Source: an uncultured Eubacteriales bacterium
Lineage (GTDB): Bacteria; Bacillota; Clostridia; Christensenellales; Aristaeellaceae
Direction: 5' to 3'
Length of the DNA: 64,000 nt
Assembly: GCA_902761755.1 (NCBI GenBank)
Contig: CACWLP010000020.1
Coordinates: forward strand, 21,660-85,659
Both the position numbers and the translations under genes were made by a program. Shown here one piece after another: positions 36,015 through 44,861 of the stretch. The first letter of the stretch is position 1. Every line of letters begins with the position of its first letter. The notes under the pieces are model-generated. The model made no database searches and was not told the origin of the DNA. It saw nothing but the letters and a program-made list of their open reading frames with translations.

Positions 36015-36264
36015 AGACTGAATCCTCCTTCATTTCATGCGTGTTCGGGCGGAGCCGGACGCCCACGCCCCTGTCTGCGGATATTATACCGTCTTTTTCT
36101 CCGTTTTACCATTCCAAAAACCTCACAAATTTTTCCGTATTCCTTCGTGCATATGTTGTATCCGCTGGGAGCAAGGCGGCCGGTTTTCGCCATCGTCTAT
36201 TGACAAGACGCCCGCTCCGCGCCATAATATGCACAAAAAAAGGTGTGCAAAAGGAGGCGCGAAC

Positions 36265-37002
36265 ATGGGCGACGAAACCATCCTCAAGCTCAGGGACCTG
36301 CTGGCAGGCTCCCGCCGCGCGGTTTTCTTCGGCGGCGCCGGCGTATCCACGGAAAGCGGCATCCCGGATTTCCGCAGCACGGACGGGCTGTACCACCAGC
36401 AGTGGCGCTATCCCCCGGAAACCATCCTGAGCCACGATTTCTTTCTTTCCCGGACGGAAGAATTCTATGATTTTTACCGGCAGAAGATGCTCTTCCCCGA
36501 CGCGAAGCCCAACGCCGCCCATCTGGCCCTGGCGGAGCTGGAAGGCCGGGGCGTCCTTTCCGCGGTGATCACCCAGAATATCGACGGATTGCACCAGGCC
36601 GCCGGCAGCAAGCACGTGGTGGAGCTCCACGGCTCGGTGCTGCGCAATCACTGCACCCGCTGCGGCCGCGCTTTCTCCCTGCAGGAGATCCTCTCCTCCT
36701 CCGGCGTTCCCAAATGCCCCTGCGGCGGAACGATCAAGCCCGACGTGGTGCTTTACGGCGAGCAGCTCCCCGCCGAGGCCATCGAGGACGCCCTGGACTG
36801 CATCGCCCGGGCGGACCTGCTCATCATCGGCGGCACCTCCCTGGCGGTGTACCCCGCCGCGGGCTTCGTGCAGGGCTATTCCGGCCCCCTGGTGATCATC
36901 AACCGCTCTCCCACCCCCATGGACCGCCGGGCCGATCTGCTCATCTCCCGGCCCATCGGCGAGACGCTGGCCGCCGTAATGGCCGGGTTCGATGAAAAAT
37001 GA
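36265..37002 (+). CDS. cobB: NAD-dependent protein deacetylase (sirtuin)
   Basis: 245 residues. Sir2 motifs are intact: GAGVSTESGIPDFRS (NAD binding), TQNIDGLHQAAG, catalytic His in VVELHGS, and a zinc knuckle with CTRC and CPCGG. GTSLAVYPAAG completes the NAD site. It removes acyl groups from lysines using NAD. The start follows AAAGGAGGC; an in-frame extension upstream overlaps the divergent promoter region and is rejected. Confidence 0.95.
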   Translation: MGDETILKLRDLLAGSRRAVFFGGAGVSTESGIPDFRSTDGLYHQQWRYPPETILSHDFFLSRTEEFYDFYRQKMLFPDAKPNAAHLALAELEGRGVLSAVITQNIDGLHQAAGSKHVVELHGSVLRNHCTRCGRAFSLQEILSSSGVPKCPCGGTIKPDVVLYGEQLPAEAIEDALDCIARADLLIIGGTSLAVYPAAGFVQGYSGPLVIINRSPTPMDRRADLLISRPIGETLAAVMAGFDEK

Positions 37003-37040
37003 CATAAAATCTGTAACATTTTCTCCCGTTCTTTTCGATA

Positions 37041-37082
37041 TATATCAAAAATATATTGACATTTCGTAATATTTTTGATATA
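37041..37082. promoter_or_regulatory. 14-bp inverted repeat around the -35/-10 of the VanY-like gene
   Basis: A perfect AT-rich inverted repeat: TATATCAAAAATAT at 37041-37054 and ATATTTTTGATATA at 37069-37082. The arms bracket the -35 hexamer and run into the -10. It could be a repressor site or a cruciform-prone sequence. Confidence 0.65.
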
Positions 37083-37084
37083 AG
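37056..37084 (+). promoter_or_regulatory. Promoter of the VanY-like gene
   Basis: TTGACA (37056-37061), 17-bp spacer, TATAAG (37079-37084). It lies in an AT-rich patch unlike its surroundings. Confidence 0.8.
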
Positions 37085-37160
37085 TAAGCAGGAGAATTGT
37101 CATTTTCCACAAAGAACTATCAACGATGGCGAGAAAAGCGCCATGGAAGGGGATAAGAAA

Positions 37161-38312
37161 ATGGCCAAGGTTCGCAGGAATGACCAACGCGGGAAAAGCG
37201 CCTATGTCACATTGGCGATTATCCTGGTCCTGCTGCTGCTGGTGACGGTTGGCTGCTATCTTTTGAAGCAATGGGCGGACAAGGATTACAACGAGCGCCA
37301 GGCCCAGGCGGAGACGGAAGCCAACAGGATCAACGACCAGCTGAGAGAGGATTACGCGAAAGCCAAAGCGGAAGAAAGGGCGAAGAGCCAGGAGAAAAAA
37401 GTGGAAACGCCCCAGCGCCCCGCTCCCAAGGGCGAAGGCTGGGAAGTGCTGGATCTGAGTTCTTTCCCCATCAGCAATACCCGGACCCTCTCCGTGACCC
37501 GGAAAGACCTGGTCAAGGGCGGCATGCTGCTGCTCAATCACTGGTATTCCCAGCCCGCGGATTTCCCGGAAGCTGACCTGATTTCCGTGCATACCTCCAA
37601 GAACGGCATCCCGGTGAAGAATTCCAGCGTCAAGCTGTTCCCCGCCGCCGTCACCGCCCTGGAAGAAATGCTCAAAGCCGCCAACGACGCCGGGCTGGAC
37701 GGCTACCTGATCGACGAGGGCTACCGCACCAACGAGACTCAGCAAGGCTATTACGATAAGGAAGCCGCCCATTACGCCGAAAAGCTCAGCGGCGACGCCC
37801 TGCGGGACAAGGTCAGCCAGACGGTGAACTACCCCGGCACCAGCGAATACCAGAGCGGCCTGTCTTTCCGGGTGGACCGGTATAAAAAAGACGACAAGGA
37901 GTTCATGAACAAAAAGTTCAAGGACATGGAACAGTCCGACTGGCTGCTGGAGCACAGCTGGGAATACGGCATCATTTTCCGTTTCCCGGTGCAGGGCTAT
38001 CCCAATGCCACGGTCACCGATAAGGGCTGGAAGACCGGGGAACACAAGCAGCTGAGCATCTACCGCTACGTGGGCAAGGCCAACGCCGCGGTGATGCACA
38101 TCATGGATTTCTGCATGGAAGAATACATCGAGTATCTGGCCCGTCATCCCCACATCGCGGTATACCAGGACGGCGTCCTCAAGTATGAGATCACCTGGAC
38201 GGAGGACACGAACCCCACCGGCGACGTGACGGCGACCACCGCCGCCAACGCCCGGGAAACCATCGTATCCACCGACAACTGCGGCGGCATCATCGTGGCC
38301 ATCGCTTACTGA
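37161..38312 (+). CDS. VanY-family protein lacking the zinc site (likely pseudo-enzyme)
   Basis: 383 residues. A basic N-terminus, one membrane helix (SAYVTLAIILVLLLLVTVGCYLL), a charged coiled-coil stretch (about 37-90), then an outside M15B-like domain recognisable from DAGLDGYLIDEGYRTNETQQGYYD and a WLLEHSWEYGIIFRFP segment. The zinc motif SxHxxGxxxD reads SEYQSGLSFRV (about residue 228), and ExxHxRYVG reads QLSIYRYVG (about 297). Both His ligands, the Asp ligand and the catalytic Glu are gone. It may bind stem peptides without cutting. The start was chosen for GGAAGGGG at 8 bp; 37143 is an alternative. Confidence 0.85.
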   Translation: MAKVRRNDQRGKSAYVTLAIILVLLLLVTVGCYLLKQWADKDYNERQAQAETEANRINDQLREDYAKAKAEERAKSQEKKVETPQRPAPKGEGWEVLDLSSFPISNTRTLSVTRKDLVKGGMLLLNHWYSQPADFPEADLISVHTSKNGIPVKNSSVKLFPAAVTALEEMLKAANDAGLDGYLIDEGYRTNETQQGYYDKEAAHYAEKLSGDALRDKVSQTVNYPGTSEYQSGLSFRVDRYKKDDKEFMNKKFKDMEQSDWLLEHSWEYGIIFRFPVQGYPNATVTDKGWKTGEHKQLSIYRYVGKANAAVMHIMDFCMEEYIEYLARHPHIAVYQDGVLKYEITWTEDTNPTGDVTATTAANARETIVSTDNCGGIIVAIAY

Positions 38313-38334
38313 CAAACGGAAAAAGCAAAAACGC

Positions 38335-38364
38335 AGCCCTTCGGACGGATCCGTCCGAAGGGCT
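38335..38364. terminator. Bidirectional terminator palindrome
   Basis: A perfect 30-bp palindrome (AGCCCTTCGGACGGA and its complement) lies between the converging VanY-like and RNase J genes. T-rich sequence on either side is modest. Confidence 0.7.
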
Positions 38365-38389
38365 TGTTCTTTGGCCTTTTGTTTCTTTT

Positions 38390-40054
38390 TTATCCCAGGT
38401 CCACGATGATGGGCAGGATCATGGGGTTGCGCTTGATCTTTTCATAAATGTAATGGTGCAGCTCGTCCTTGATGCGGTTTTTGATGCTGGGCCAGTCGCT
38501 GCCCTCGATGCGGCCGTAGCTGGCGATGATGGAGCGCACCACCTCCCGGGTGGATTCGATGATGTCCTCGTTCTCCCGGACGTAAACGAAGCCGCGGCTG
38601 ATCACGTCGGGGCCGGAAACCAGCACGCCGTTGGTGCGGTCGAAGGCCATCGCCACGATGATCAGGCCGTCCTGGCTCAGATGCCTGCGGTCCCGCAGCA
38701 CCACGTTGCCCACGTCCCCGATGCCCAGGCCGTCCACCAGCACTTCGCCGGTGGGCACCGTTTCGCCCAGGGACAGGCTTTCCCGGTTCATTTCGATCAC
38801 CTGGCCCGCGGAGGGGAGCACGATGTTCTTCCGGTCCATGCCCATGGCCTCCGCCAATTCCGCGTGCTGCCAGAGCATGCGGTATTCCCCGTGGACGGGG
38901 ATGAAATACTGGGGCCGCACCAGGGCGTGCATCAGCTTGATCTCCTCCTGGCAGGCGTGGCCGGATACGTGCACCTCCGCCATGGCCTCGTAAATCACCT
39001 CGGCGCCGCAGCGGTATAGCTGATTGATCACCCGGGAAACGAATTTTTCATTGCCGGGGATGGGCGTGGCGGAAATGATCACCTTGTCGCTGGGCTTGAT
39101 CTGCAGCTTGCGGTGCTCGGAATAAGCCATGCGGGTCAGGCCGCTCATGGGCTCGCCCTGGCTGCCGGTGGTGAGGATCAGCAGCTCGTCGTCCCGGTAG
39201 GAATCCAGATCGTCCATTTCCAGCAGGTATCCTTCGGGGATCACCAATTCGCCCAGCTGCATGGCCACCCGGCTGACGGAAATCATGCTGCGGCCAACGA
39301 AGCACACCTTGCGGCCGAAGCGGATGGCGCTGTCGATCACCTGCTGCAGCCGGTTGATATTGCTGGCGAACATGGCCACGATCACCCGGCCTTGGGCGTT
39401 GCGGAACTGGTTGATGAAAGTGTCGCCGATCTTGCGCTCGCTCATGGTATAGCCCGGGCGCTCGATGTTGGTGCTTTCGCACAGCAGGGCCATCACCCCC
39501 GCGTCCCCGGCGGCGGCCAGGGCGCTCAGATCGGTCACTTCCCCGTCCACGGGAGTAAAGTCGATCTTGAAGTCCCCGGAATGCACCACCACCCCGGCGG
39601 GGCAGGAAATGATCAGGGCGCAGGCGCCGGGGATGGAATGGCTCACCTTCACGAATTTCACCGTGAATTTCCCGATCTTCACTTCGTCCCGGGGCATCAC
39701 GGGGTTCATCTGGATGCCGTTCACCCGGTGCTCCCGGAGCTTCAGGTCGATCAGCGCCAAGGTCAGCCGGGTGCCCCAGATGGGGGCGGGCACCTGCTGC
39801 AGCACGTAGGGCGTGGCGCCGATATGGTCCTCATGCCCGTGGGTGAACACGTAACCCCGCACCCGGTCCTTGTTGTCCACCAGGTACGTCACGTCCGGGA
39901 TCACCAGGTCGATGCCCAGCATATCCTCGTTGGGGAAGATGCTCCCCACGTCCACCACCAGGATATCGTCTTCATATTCCAGAACCGTCAGGTTCTTTCC
40001 GATCTCATCCACGCCTCCCAGCGGAATGATCCTCAGTTTGCTTGACTGCGCCAT
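38390..40054 (-). CDS. rnj: Ribonuclease J
   Basis: 554 residues, the full length of RNase J1/J2. The metallo-beta-lactamase motif FTHGHEDHIGA (about 75) holds the zinc ligands; the CPSF/beta-CASP region and RNase-J C-terminal domain follow (TGSQGEPMSGL, VSGHACQEEIKLMHALVRPQYFIPVHGEYRML). It degrades and matures RNA by 5-prime exonuclease and endonuclease action. AAAGGAGGC precedes the ATG. It is a single-gene unit with a leader of about 115 nt. Confidence 0.96.
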   Translation of the reverse strand: MAQSSKLRIIPLGGVDEIGKNLTVLEYEDDILVVDVGSIFPNEDMLGIDLVIPDVTYLVDNKDRVRGYVFTHGHEDHIGATPYVLQQVPAPIWGTRLTLALIDLKLREHRVNGIQMNPVMPRDEVKIGKFTVKFVKVSHSIPGACALIISCPAGVVVHSGDFKIDFTPVDGEVTDLSALAAAGDAGVMALLCESTNIERPGYTMSERKIGDTFINQFRNAQGRVIVAMFASNINRLQQVIDSAIRFGRKVCFVGRSMISVSRVAMQLGELVIPEGYLLEMDDLDSYRDDELLILTTGSQGEPMSGLTRMAYSEHRKLQIKPSDKVIISATPIPGNEKFVSRVINQLYRCGAEVIYEAMAEVHVSGHACQEEIKLMHALVRPQYFIPVHGEYRMLWQHAELAEAMGMDRKNIVLPSAGQVIEMNRESLSLGETVPTGEVLVDGLGIGDVGNVVLRDRRHLSQDGLIIVAMAFDRTNGVLVSGPDVISRGFVYVRENEDIIESTREVVRSIIASYGRIEGSDWPSIKNRIKDELHHYIYEKIKRNPMILPIIVDLG

Positions 40055-40420
40055 AAAAGCCTCCTTTCAGGGTATTGGTTAATACAAGAAAAACGATCTT
40101 TCATCGTATCCGATCCTTATTCAGAACTGCCCCGGAAAGGGCGCTGCAAGACGGACAATAACCAATCTGGGATTATTATACCATAGGATCCGGAAAAATA
40201 CCAGATTGATTTTTGACGAAATATGGCCTGTTTTCTGCATCAATATGAATAAATTGCACAAAGCGCGGCGTTTTTGCGCCCGGAAACGCCATCCCCATGG
40301 CGGGGATGGATACCAAATAATGACAGCGGCGGCCAGCCGGAGTTTTTCCTTCCTCGGGCGTTGTCCCCGGGCGGCGGATATGCTATAATGAGAAACGGAT
40401 TTCTGTGCGGAGGTGCTTCC
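40055..40420. other. Gene-free stretch: rnj leader and divergent promoters
   Basis: Contains the rnj leader and extended -10 (TGG-TATAAT on the minus strand, hexamer 40175-40180, weak -35). In that leader an 8-base inverted repeat (40074-40081 and 40159-40166) could close a long stem whose 3-prime arm sits next to the ribosome-binding site. The right part holds the promoter of the dipeptidase operon (40361-40389). No small gene or other RNA is recognisable in 40205-40360. Confidence 0.5.
40361..40389 (+). promoter_or_regulatory. Promoter of the dipeptidase-rlmH operon
   Basis: TTGTCC (40361-40366), 17-bp spacer, extended -10 TGC-TATAAT (hexamer 40384-40389). It shares the TTGTCC -35 with the pepC promoter. 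Confidence 0.75.
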
Positions 40421-41341
40421 TTGATCCTTTGCGACACCCATGCGGACACCCTCTACGTCCGCGCCATGCACCCGGAGCGTCCCTGCGACGTGACGAAGGA
40501 AAAGGCGGCGCGGGGCGGCGTCAGCGTGCAGACGTTGGCGCTGTACGTGGGCGGCAGCCCGGCGCTTCCCGATATCGCCCGGGCGTTCGCCGGGATGTTC
40601 GCCCAGGCGGAGGCGCTGGAAGCATCCGGCTGGAAGCGCATCGGGGATTACCGGGACGCCCGGGAGGGGGAATGCGCCTTCCTGCTTTCGGTGGAGGGCT
40701 GCGATCTGTTGGGGGAAGACCCTTCGCTGCTCTCTCTCTGGCGGAAAAAAGGCGTGCGGATGGCGGCGCTGTGCTGGAATTATGAAAACGCCCTGGGCAC
40801 CCCCGCCGTCCGGGACCAGGACGCGCCCCTGACCCCCTTCGGCCGGGAGGCAGTAAAAGAAATGCTGCGCCTGGGCATTGCCCCGGACGTGAGCCACCTG
40901 AACCGGCGCGGATTCCGGGACCTGACGGACATGGGGATCGCGCCGATCGCGTCCCATTCCTGCTGCGCCGCGCTCTGCCCCCACCCCCGGAACCTGACCG
41001 ACGATCAGCTCAAAGCCCTGTTTTCCGCCGGGGGCTACGTGGGCGTGAATTTTTATCCCCTGTTCCTGGACGCCCGCGGCCGGGCCGGGCTGGACACCGT
41101 GTGCCGCCACGTGCTGCACATGCTGGATCTGGGCGGCGAAGGGCGCGTGGGCTTCGGATCGGACTTCGACGGCATCGAAAAAAAGCCCCGGGGCCTTGCC
41201 GGGCCCCAGGATTTTCCCGCCCTGCTCCGGGCGCTGGAAAAACGGGGCGTCACGGGGGATCTGCTCCGGGGGATCGCAGGGGAAAACCTGCTGCGGTATT
41301 ACGACCGGATCGACCCAAAACCTGAACGAAAGAAGGAATGA
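40421..41341 (+). CDS. Membrane dipeptidase (M19 family)
   Basis: 306 residues from a TTG start 6 bp after CGGAGGT. An in-frame ATG upstream sits in the -10 hexamer and cannot be used. Zinc-site motifs are intact: CDTHADTLY, SVEGCDLL, PDVSHLNRRGF, SHSCCAALCPHPRN and VGFGSDFDG. Bacterial members hydrolyse dipeptides, including L-D and D-D forms; there is no signal peptide here, so it acts in the cytoplasm. First gene of a six-gene operon ending at rlmH. Confidence 0.94.
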   Translation: MILCDTHADTLYVRAMHPERPCDVTKEKAARGGVSVQTLALYVGGSPALPDIARAFAGMFAQAEALEASGWKRIGDYRDAREGECAFLLSVEGCDLLGEDPSLLSLWRKKGVRMAALCWNYENALGTPAVRDQDAPLTPFGREAVKEMLRLGIAPDVSHLNRRGFRDLTDMGIAPIASHSCCAALCPHPRNLTDDQLKALFSAGGYVGVNFYPLFLDARGRAGLDTVCRHVLHMLDLGGEGRVGFGSDFDGIEKKPRGLAGPQDFPALLRALEKRGVTGDLLRGIAGENLLRYYDRIDPKPERKKE

Positions 41342-41344
41342 CCC

Positions 41345-42049
41345 TTGCTCGGCATCATCGGCGCCATGGACAAAGAGGTGGACACCCTGCGCGCCGCCAT
41401 GACGGACACCCGGGAGGAAAAAATCGGCTTCACCCGCTGCACGGTGGGCACGCTCTGGGAAACGCAGGTGTGCCTGGCCCAGTGCGGCATCGGCAAGGTC
41501 CACGCCGCCCTGTGCGCCCAGGCCCTGATCCTGCGGCATCCCGTGGACGCGCTGCTGAACATCGGCGTAGCCGGGGCGCTGCGCCCCTCCCTGGGGATCG
41601 GGGACGCGGTAATCGCTTCCTCCGCCGTGCAGCACGATATCGACACCTCTCCCCTGGGTGACCCGCCGGGCATGATCTCCGGCCCCAACATCGTGCACAT
41701 CCCCTGCGATCCGGCCCTTTCCGCCCTGCTGCGCCGGGCCGCGCAGGAGGCGGATCTGCGCTGGGAGGAAGGCGCCGTCGCCACCGGGGATCAGTTCATC
41801 ACCGGCACGGAAAACAAGCGGCGCATCGCGGAAGCCTTCGGCGCCGCCGCCTGCGATATGGAGGGCGGGGCCATCGCCCAGTGCTGCTATGAGATGGGCG
41901 TGCCCTACGCCGCCTGCCGCCTGATCTCGGACACCCGGGACGGCGACGAAAGGGAGTACATGGAAAAGGCGGCCCTGGCCTGCAAAAACGAAGAAACGCT
42001 GCTGCGGAAATTCCTTCCGCTGTACCGGCAAACCAAGGAGGAAAAATAA
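41345..42049 (+). CDS. mtnN: 5-methylthioadenosine/S-adenosylhomocysteine nucleosidase
   Basis: 234 residues from a TTG start 3 bp after the dipeptidase stop, with AAGGAA overlapping that stop. Typical opening MLGIIGAMDKEV, core LNIGVAGALRPSLGIGDAVIAS, and the catalytic region DMEGGAIAQCCYEMGVPYAACRLISDT. It splits MTA and SAH to adenine and the thio-sugar, supporting methyl-group and polyamine metabolism, which fits with the pot genes elsewhere in the window. Confidence 0.95.
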   Translation: MLGIIGAMDKEVDTLRAAMTDTREEKIGFTRCTVGTLWETQVCLAQCGIGKVHAALCAQALILRHPVDALLNIGVAGALRPSLGIGDAVIASSAVQHDIDTSPLGDPPGMISGPNIVHIPCDPALSALLRRAAQEADLRWEEGAVATGDQFITGTENKRRIAEAFGAAACDMEGGAIAQCCYEMGVPYAACRLISDTRDGDEREYMEKAALACKNEETLLRKFLPLYRQTKEEK

Positions 42050-42050
42050 A

Positions 42051-42515
42051 ATGGACAAGTGGGATCAGCGGTTTATGGATCTGGCCCGGACGGTATCCAC
42101 CTGGACCAGCTGCTTCGCTCCGGGGCGGGCCATCGGTGCCGTCATCGTCAAGGACAAGCGCATCATGACCACCGGCTACAACGGCGCCCCCGCGGGGATG
42201 AAGACCTGCCGGGAAAAGGGCGAATGCCTGCGGCGGAAGCTGGGCATCGAAAGCGGCACCCGGGCGGAGGTGTGCTACGCCGCCCACGCCGAGCAGAACG
42301 CCATCCTGCAGGCCGCGAAGCTGGGCATCAGCATCGACGGCGCCACGCTGTACTGCACCCACCAGCCCTGCTCCATCTGCGCCAAAATGATCGTCAACGC
42401 CGGCATCCGCCGGGTGGTGTACGAACAGGGATATCCCGATCCCTTCACCCTGGAGATTTTCGGGGAAACCGGCGTAAAGCTGGAAAGGTATCCGGAGGAG
42501 GAGGAAACGCCGTGA
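42051..42515 (+). CDS. dCMP deaminase (ComEB type)
   Basis: 154 residues. The zinc-dependent cytidine-deaminase motif is complete: HAEQNAIL with the catalytic Glu and PCSICAKMIV with two Cys ligands; VVYEQGYPDPFTLEIF matches the dCMP branch. It converts dCMP to dUMP for thymidylate synthesis. It follows mtnN by one base and its stop overlaps the next GTG start. Confidence 0.94.
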   Translation: MDKWDQRFMDLARTVSTWTSCFAPGRAIGAVIVKDKRIMTTGYNGAPAGMKTCREKGECLRRKLGIESGTRAEVCYAAHAEQNAILQAAKLGISIDGATLYCTHQPCSICAKMIVNAGIRRVVYEQGYPDPFTLEIFGETGVKLERYPEEEETP

Positions 42516-43576
42516 AAAAGCCCGTCGCCCTGCTGCTGGCCCTGGTCTGCCTGCTTTCCGCCCTGCCCTCCGCCCTGGCATCCCAGGAGGGCCCCCAGCC
42601 CATCCCCGTCCTCGCCCCGGAGGACCGCACCCCCACGCCTCCCGGCATCCACCATTATCTGCTGATCTGCCTGGACAAATGGGATTATACCCTGCGGAAC
42701 CAGTGGGTCAAGGATATCTGGGACGAAACCTACGACACCAACACCGACGGGCTGATCCTGGTGACCGTCAATGAAAACGACGGCTCCGTGAAGCTCACCA
42801 GCTTCATCCGGGATATGCTCATCCAGCGGCCGGACGGCGAATACGGCCGCATCAACAATTTCCTTTACGCCAATCCCACCACCCAGACCGGCGGCTGGGC
42901 CTGGGTGAACAAGAAAAGCGACGCCGAGGCTTTCCAGGCCCTGGTGGACACCATCAACAGCCACTTCGATCTGAACATCGAAAAATTCATCGTTATGGAT
43001 TTCCGGCAGGTGCAGAACATCATCGACGCCGTGGGCGGCGTGGACGTGGAGATCACCAACCGGGAAGCGCGGAAGCTGTTCCTCTACCCCATCGGCGCGT
43101 CCGCCACCGTCCCTTCCCTGCAGGAAGGCTCCCGGGGCGGGGTGTACCACATGACCGGCTACGCCGCGGTGATCTACATGCGCATCCGCAAGATCGAAAC
43201 CAAGGCGTACCTCCACGCCGACGGCACCACCCACAGCGACAACCAGGATTACGGCCGCACCTACCGGGACCGGATGGTGCTCACCGCCCTGGCGGACAGC
43301 CTCAAGGACGTGACCTGGGACCGGGCCGCCGCATTGCTGGACGTGATCCTTTCCAACACCGTCTACACCAACATGACCACCCGGGATTTTGAGGAAGCGC
43401 TGACGCTGGCCATGGCCCTGCGGGGCGCTCCGGTGCAGCACATCCGCATGCCCGCCGACGGCACGAAATACTGGGAAAGCGGCTATGCCGGCATGGCCAC
43501 CAAGGAAATCGACTATTTGGGGAACCGCGCCGTGCTGCACGATTTCCTGTTCGGCTTTACGGTGGTGGACGAATGA
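42512..43576 (+). CDS. LytR-CpsA-Psr family cell-wall ligase
   Basis: 354 residues from a GTG start that overlaps the deaminase stop (GTGA). Signal peptide (KKPVALLLALVCLLSALPSALAS), then an LCP domain: TDGLILVTVNENDGSVKLTSFIRDML, EKFIVMDFRQVQNIIDAVGGVDVEI, MTGYAAVIYMRIRK and DYGRTYRDRMVLTAL. LCP proteins transfer wall polymers such as teichoic acids from lipid carriers to peptidoglycan, or to protein. The absence of a retained N-terminal helix would make it secreted rather than anchored, which is slightly unusual for the family. Confidence 0.92.
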   Translation: MKKPVALLLALVCLLSALPSALASQEGPQPIPVLAPEDRTPTPPGIHHYLLICLDKWDYTLRNQWVKDIWDETYDTNTDGLILVTVNENDGSVKLTSFIRDMLIQRPDGEYGRINNFLYANPTTQTGGWAWVNKKSDAEAFQALVDTINSHFDLNIEKFIVMDFRQVQNIIDAVGGVDVEITNREARKLFLYPIGASATVPSLQEGSRGGVYHMTGYAAVIYMRIRKIETKAYLHADGTTHSDNQDYGRTYRDRMVLTALADSLKDVTWDRAAALLDVILSNTVYTNMTTRDFEEALTLAMALRGAPVQHIRMPADGTKYWESGYAGMATKEIDYLGNRAVLHDFLFGFTVVDE

Positions 43577-44217
43577 TCGAAGCAGTCATTTTCGATATGG
43601 ACGGCCTGCTCACCGACAGCGAGGCCCCGGGGCTCACGGGCATCCAGGTGTGCGGCCGGCTCCAGGGATACGAGATCCCTCTGGAGCACGTGCGCAGGAC
43701 CATCGGGATCAACGCCAAAGCCGCCAGCGACTTCTATCATCAGTATTATCCCGGGCTGGACACGGACAGGCTGTTCGCCGATTTCACGGAATATATGCAC
43801 GCCCTGGCCCGGGAAGGAAAGATCCAGCTGAAAAAGGGCGCCCGGGAGCTGCTCAGAGCGCTCCGGGAGCGGGGCATCCCCTGCGCCGTGGCCTCCTCCA
43901 GCTATCCGGAAACCATCCGGCTCTACCTGGAAAAGCAGGGGATCGCGGATGATTTTGCCGCCCTGGTATCCGCCAACGGCGAAACCCGGTCCAAGCCCGC
44001 GCCGGACATTTTCCTCAAGGCTGCCGGCCTCCTGGGCGCCGCCCCGGAAAACTGCCTGGTGCTGGAGGACTCCGTGAACGGCGTAAAAGCCGGCCGGGCC
44101 GCGGGCATGACGGTGTGCATGATCCCGGACCTGATCCCCTTCACCCCCGAGCTGGCCCCGTATTGCGATCACGTGCTGCCGGACCTTTCCGCCGTGATCC
44201 CCCTGGTGACGGCATGA
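43573..44217 (+). CDS. HAD-family phosphatase (beta-phosphoglucomutase-like)
   Basis: 214 residues. HAD motif I IFDMDGLLTDSE, motif II AVASSS, motif III lysine in RSKPAPDIF and motif IV VLEDSVNGVKAG are all present, with the small helical cap after motif I. The subfamily includes beta-phosphoglucomutases and sugar-phosphate phosphatases; the substrate is unknown. It overlaps the LCP gene and rlmH by 4 bp each. Confidence 0.92.
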   Translation: MIEAVIFDMDGLLTDSEAPGLTGIQVCGRLQGYEIPLEHVRRTIGINAKAASDFYHQYYPGLDTDRLFADFTEYMHALAREGKIQLKKGARELLRALRERGIPCAVASSSYPETIRLYLEKQGIADDFAALVSANGETRSKPAPDIFLKAAGLLGAAPENCLVLEDSVNGVKAGRAAGMTVCMIPDLIPFTPELAPYCDHVLPDLSAVIPLVTA

Positions 44218-44690
44218 ACGGGGCCATCGTGTGCGTAGGGCGGCTGCGGGAAAAATACTGGGCCGACGCCGCCGCGGAATACCTGAAGCGCCTGTCCCGC
44301 TTCGGAAAAATGGAAATCGTGGAGCTGCCGGATCTCCCGGAGCCCGCGGGCGCCTCCGACGCGGACCGGCAGCGGATCATCGCCCGGGAAGGGGAAGCGA
44401 TCCTCAGCCGCCTGAAGCCCGGCGATCACGTGATCGCCCTTTGCGTGGACGGCCCGCAGTACGAAAGCGAGCGCTTCGCCCAGCGCCTGGCCCAGTGCGG
44501 CCTGACCGGGCAGCGCACGGCGTTCGTGATCGGCGGCTCCCTGGGCCTTTCCCCCGCGGTGCTCCAAAGGGCGGACGAAAAAATGTCCCTGTCCAAAATG
44601 ACCTTTCCCCACCAGCTGGCCCGGGTGCTGCTGCTGGAGCAGATCTACCGCGCCTGCAAAATCAACGCCGGCGAAAAATATCATAAATAA
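44214..44690 (+). CDS. rlmH: 23S rRNA pseudouridine-1915 N3-methyltransferase
   Basis: 158 residues, the family length. The SPOUT-fold knot is visible in FVIGGSLGLSPAVL and KMTFPHQLARVLLLEQIYRACKINAGEKYHK, where the C-terminal YHK is characteristic. It methylates the 70S ribosome at position 1915 of 23S rRNA. It is the last gene of the operon; a strong terminator follows at 44733-44761. Confidence 0.97.
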   Translation: MNGAIVCVGRLREKYWADAAAEYLKRLSRFGKMEIVELPDLPEPAGASDADRQRIIAREGEAILSRLKPGDHVIALCVDGPQYESERFAQRLAQCGLTGQRTAFVIGGSLGLSPAVLQRADEKMSLSKMTFPHQLARVLLLEQIYRACKINAGEKYHK

Positions 44691-44732
44691 CGGCGTTTTG
44701 CGAAAAGACTGTCGTTTTCCGGGTTGTTTTGT

Positions 44733-44761
44733 CGCCCCTGTCATAAGGGGCGGCTTTTTTT
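44733..44761 (+). terminator. Intrinsic terminator after rlmH
   Basis: CGCCCCT/AGGGGCG stem (44733-44739 with 44746-44752) followed by a seven-base T-run. Confidence 0.85.
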
Positions 44762-44861
44762 CGTAAACATATAAACGGCGCCCTTCCCTGTCCGCCCCCC
44801 TGCCGCCCTTCTATCCGGGCATGCAAACGCATACCGTAGAGCGGGAAGGGGGAAAAAGAAA

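Noticed and set aside
37143-37160. Alternative upstream start of the VanY-like gene
   Set aside because: No ribosome-binding site at proper distance, while the ATG at 37161 has GGAAGGGG upstream. Kept as a possible alternative in the entry.
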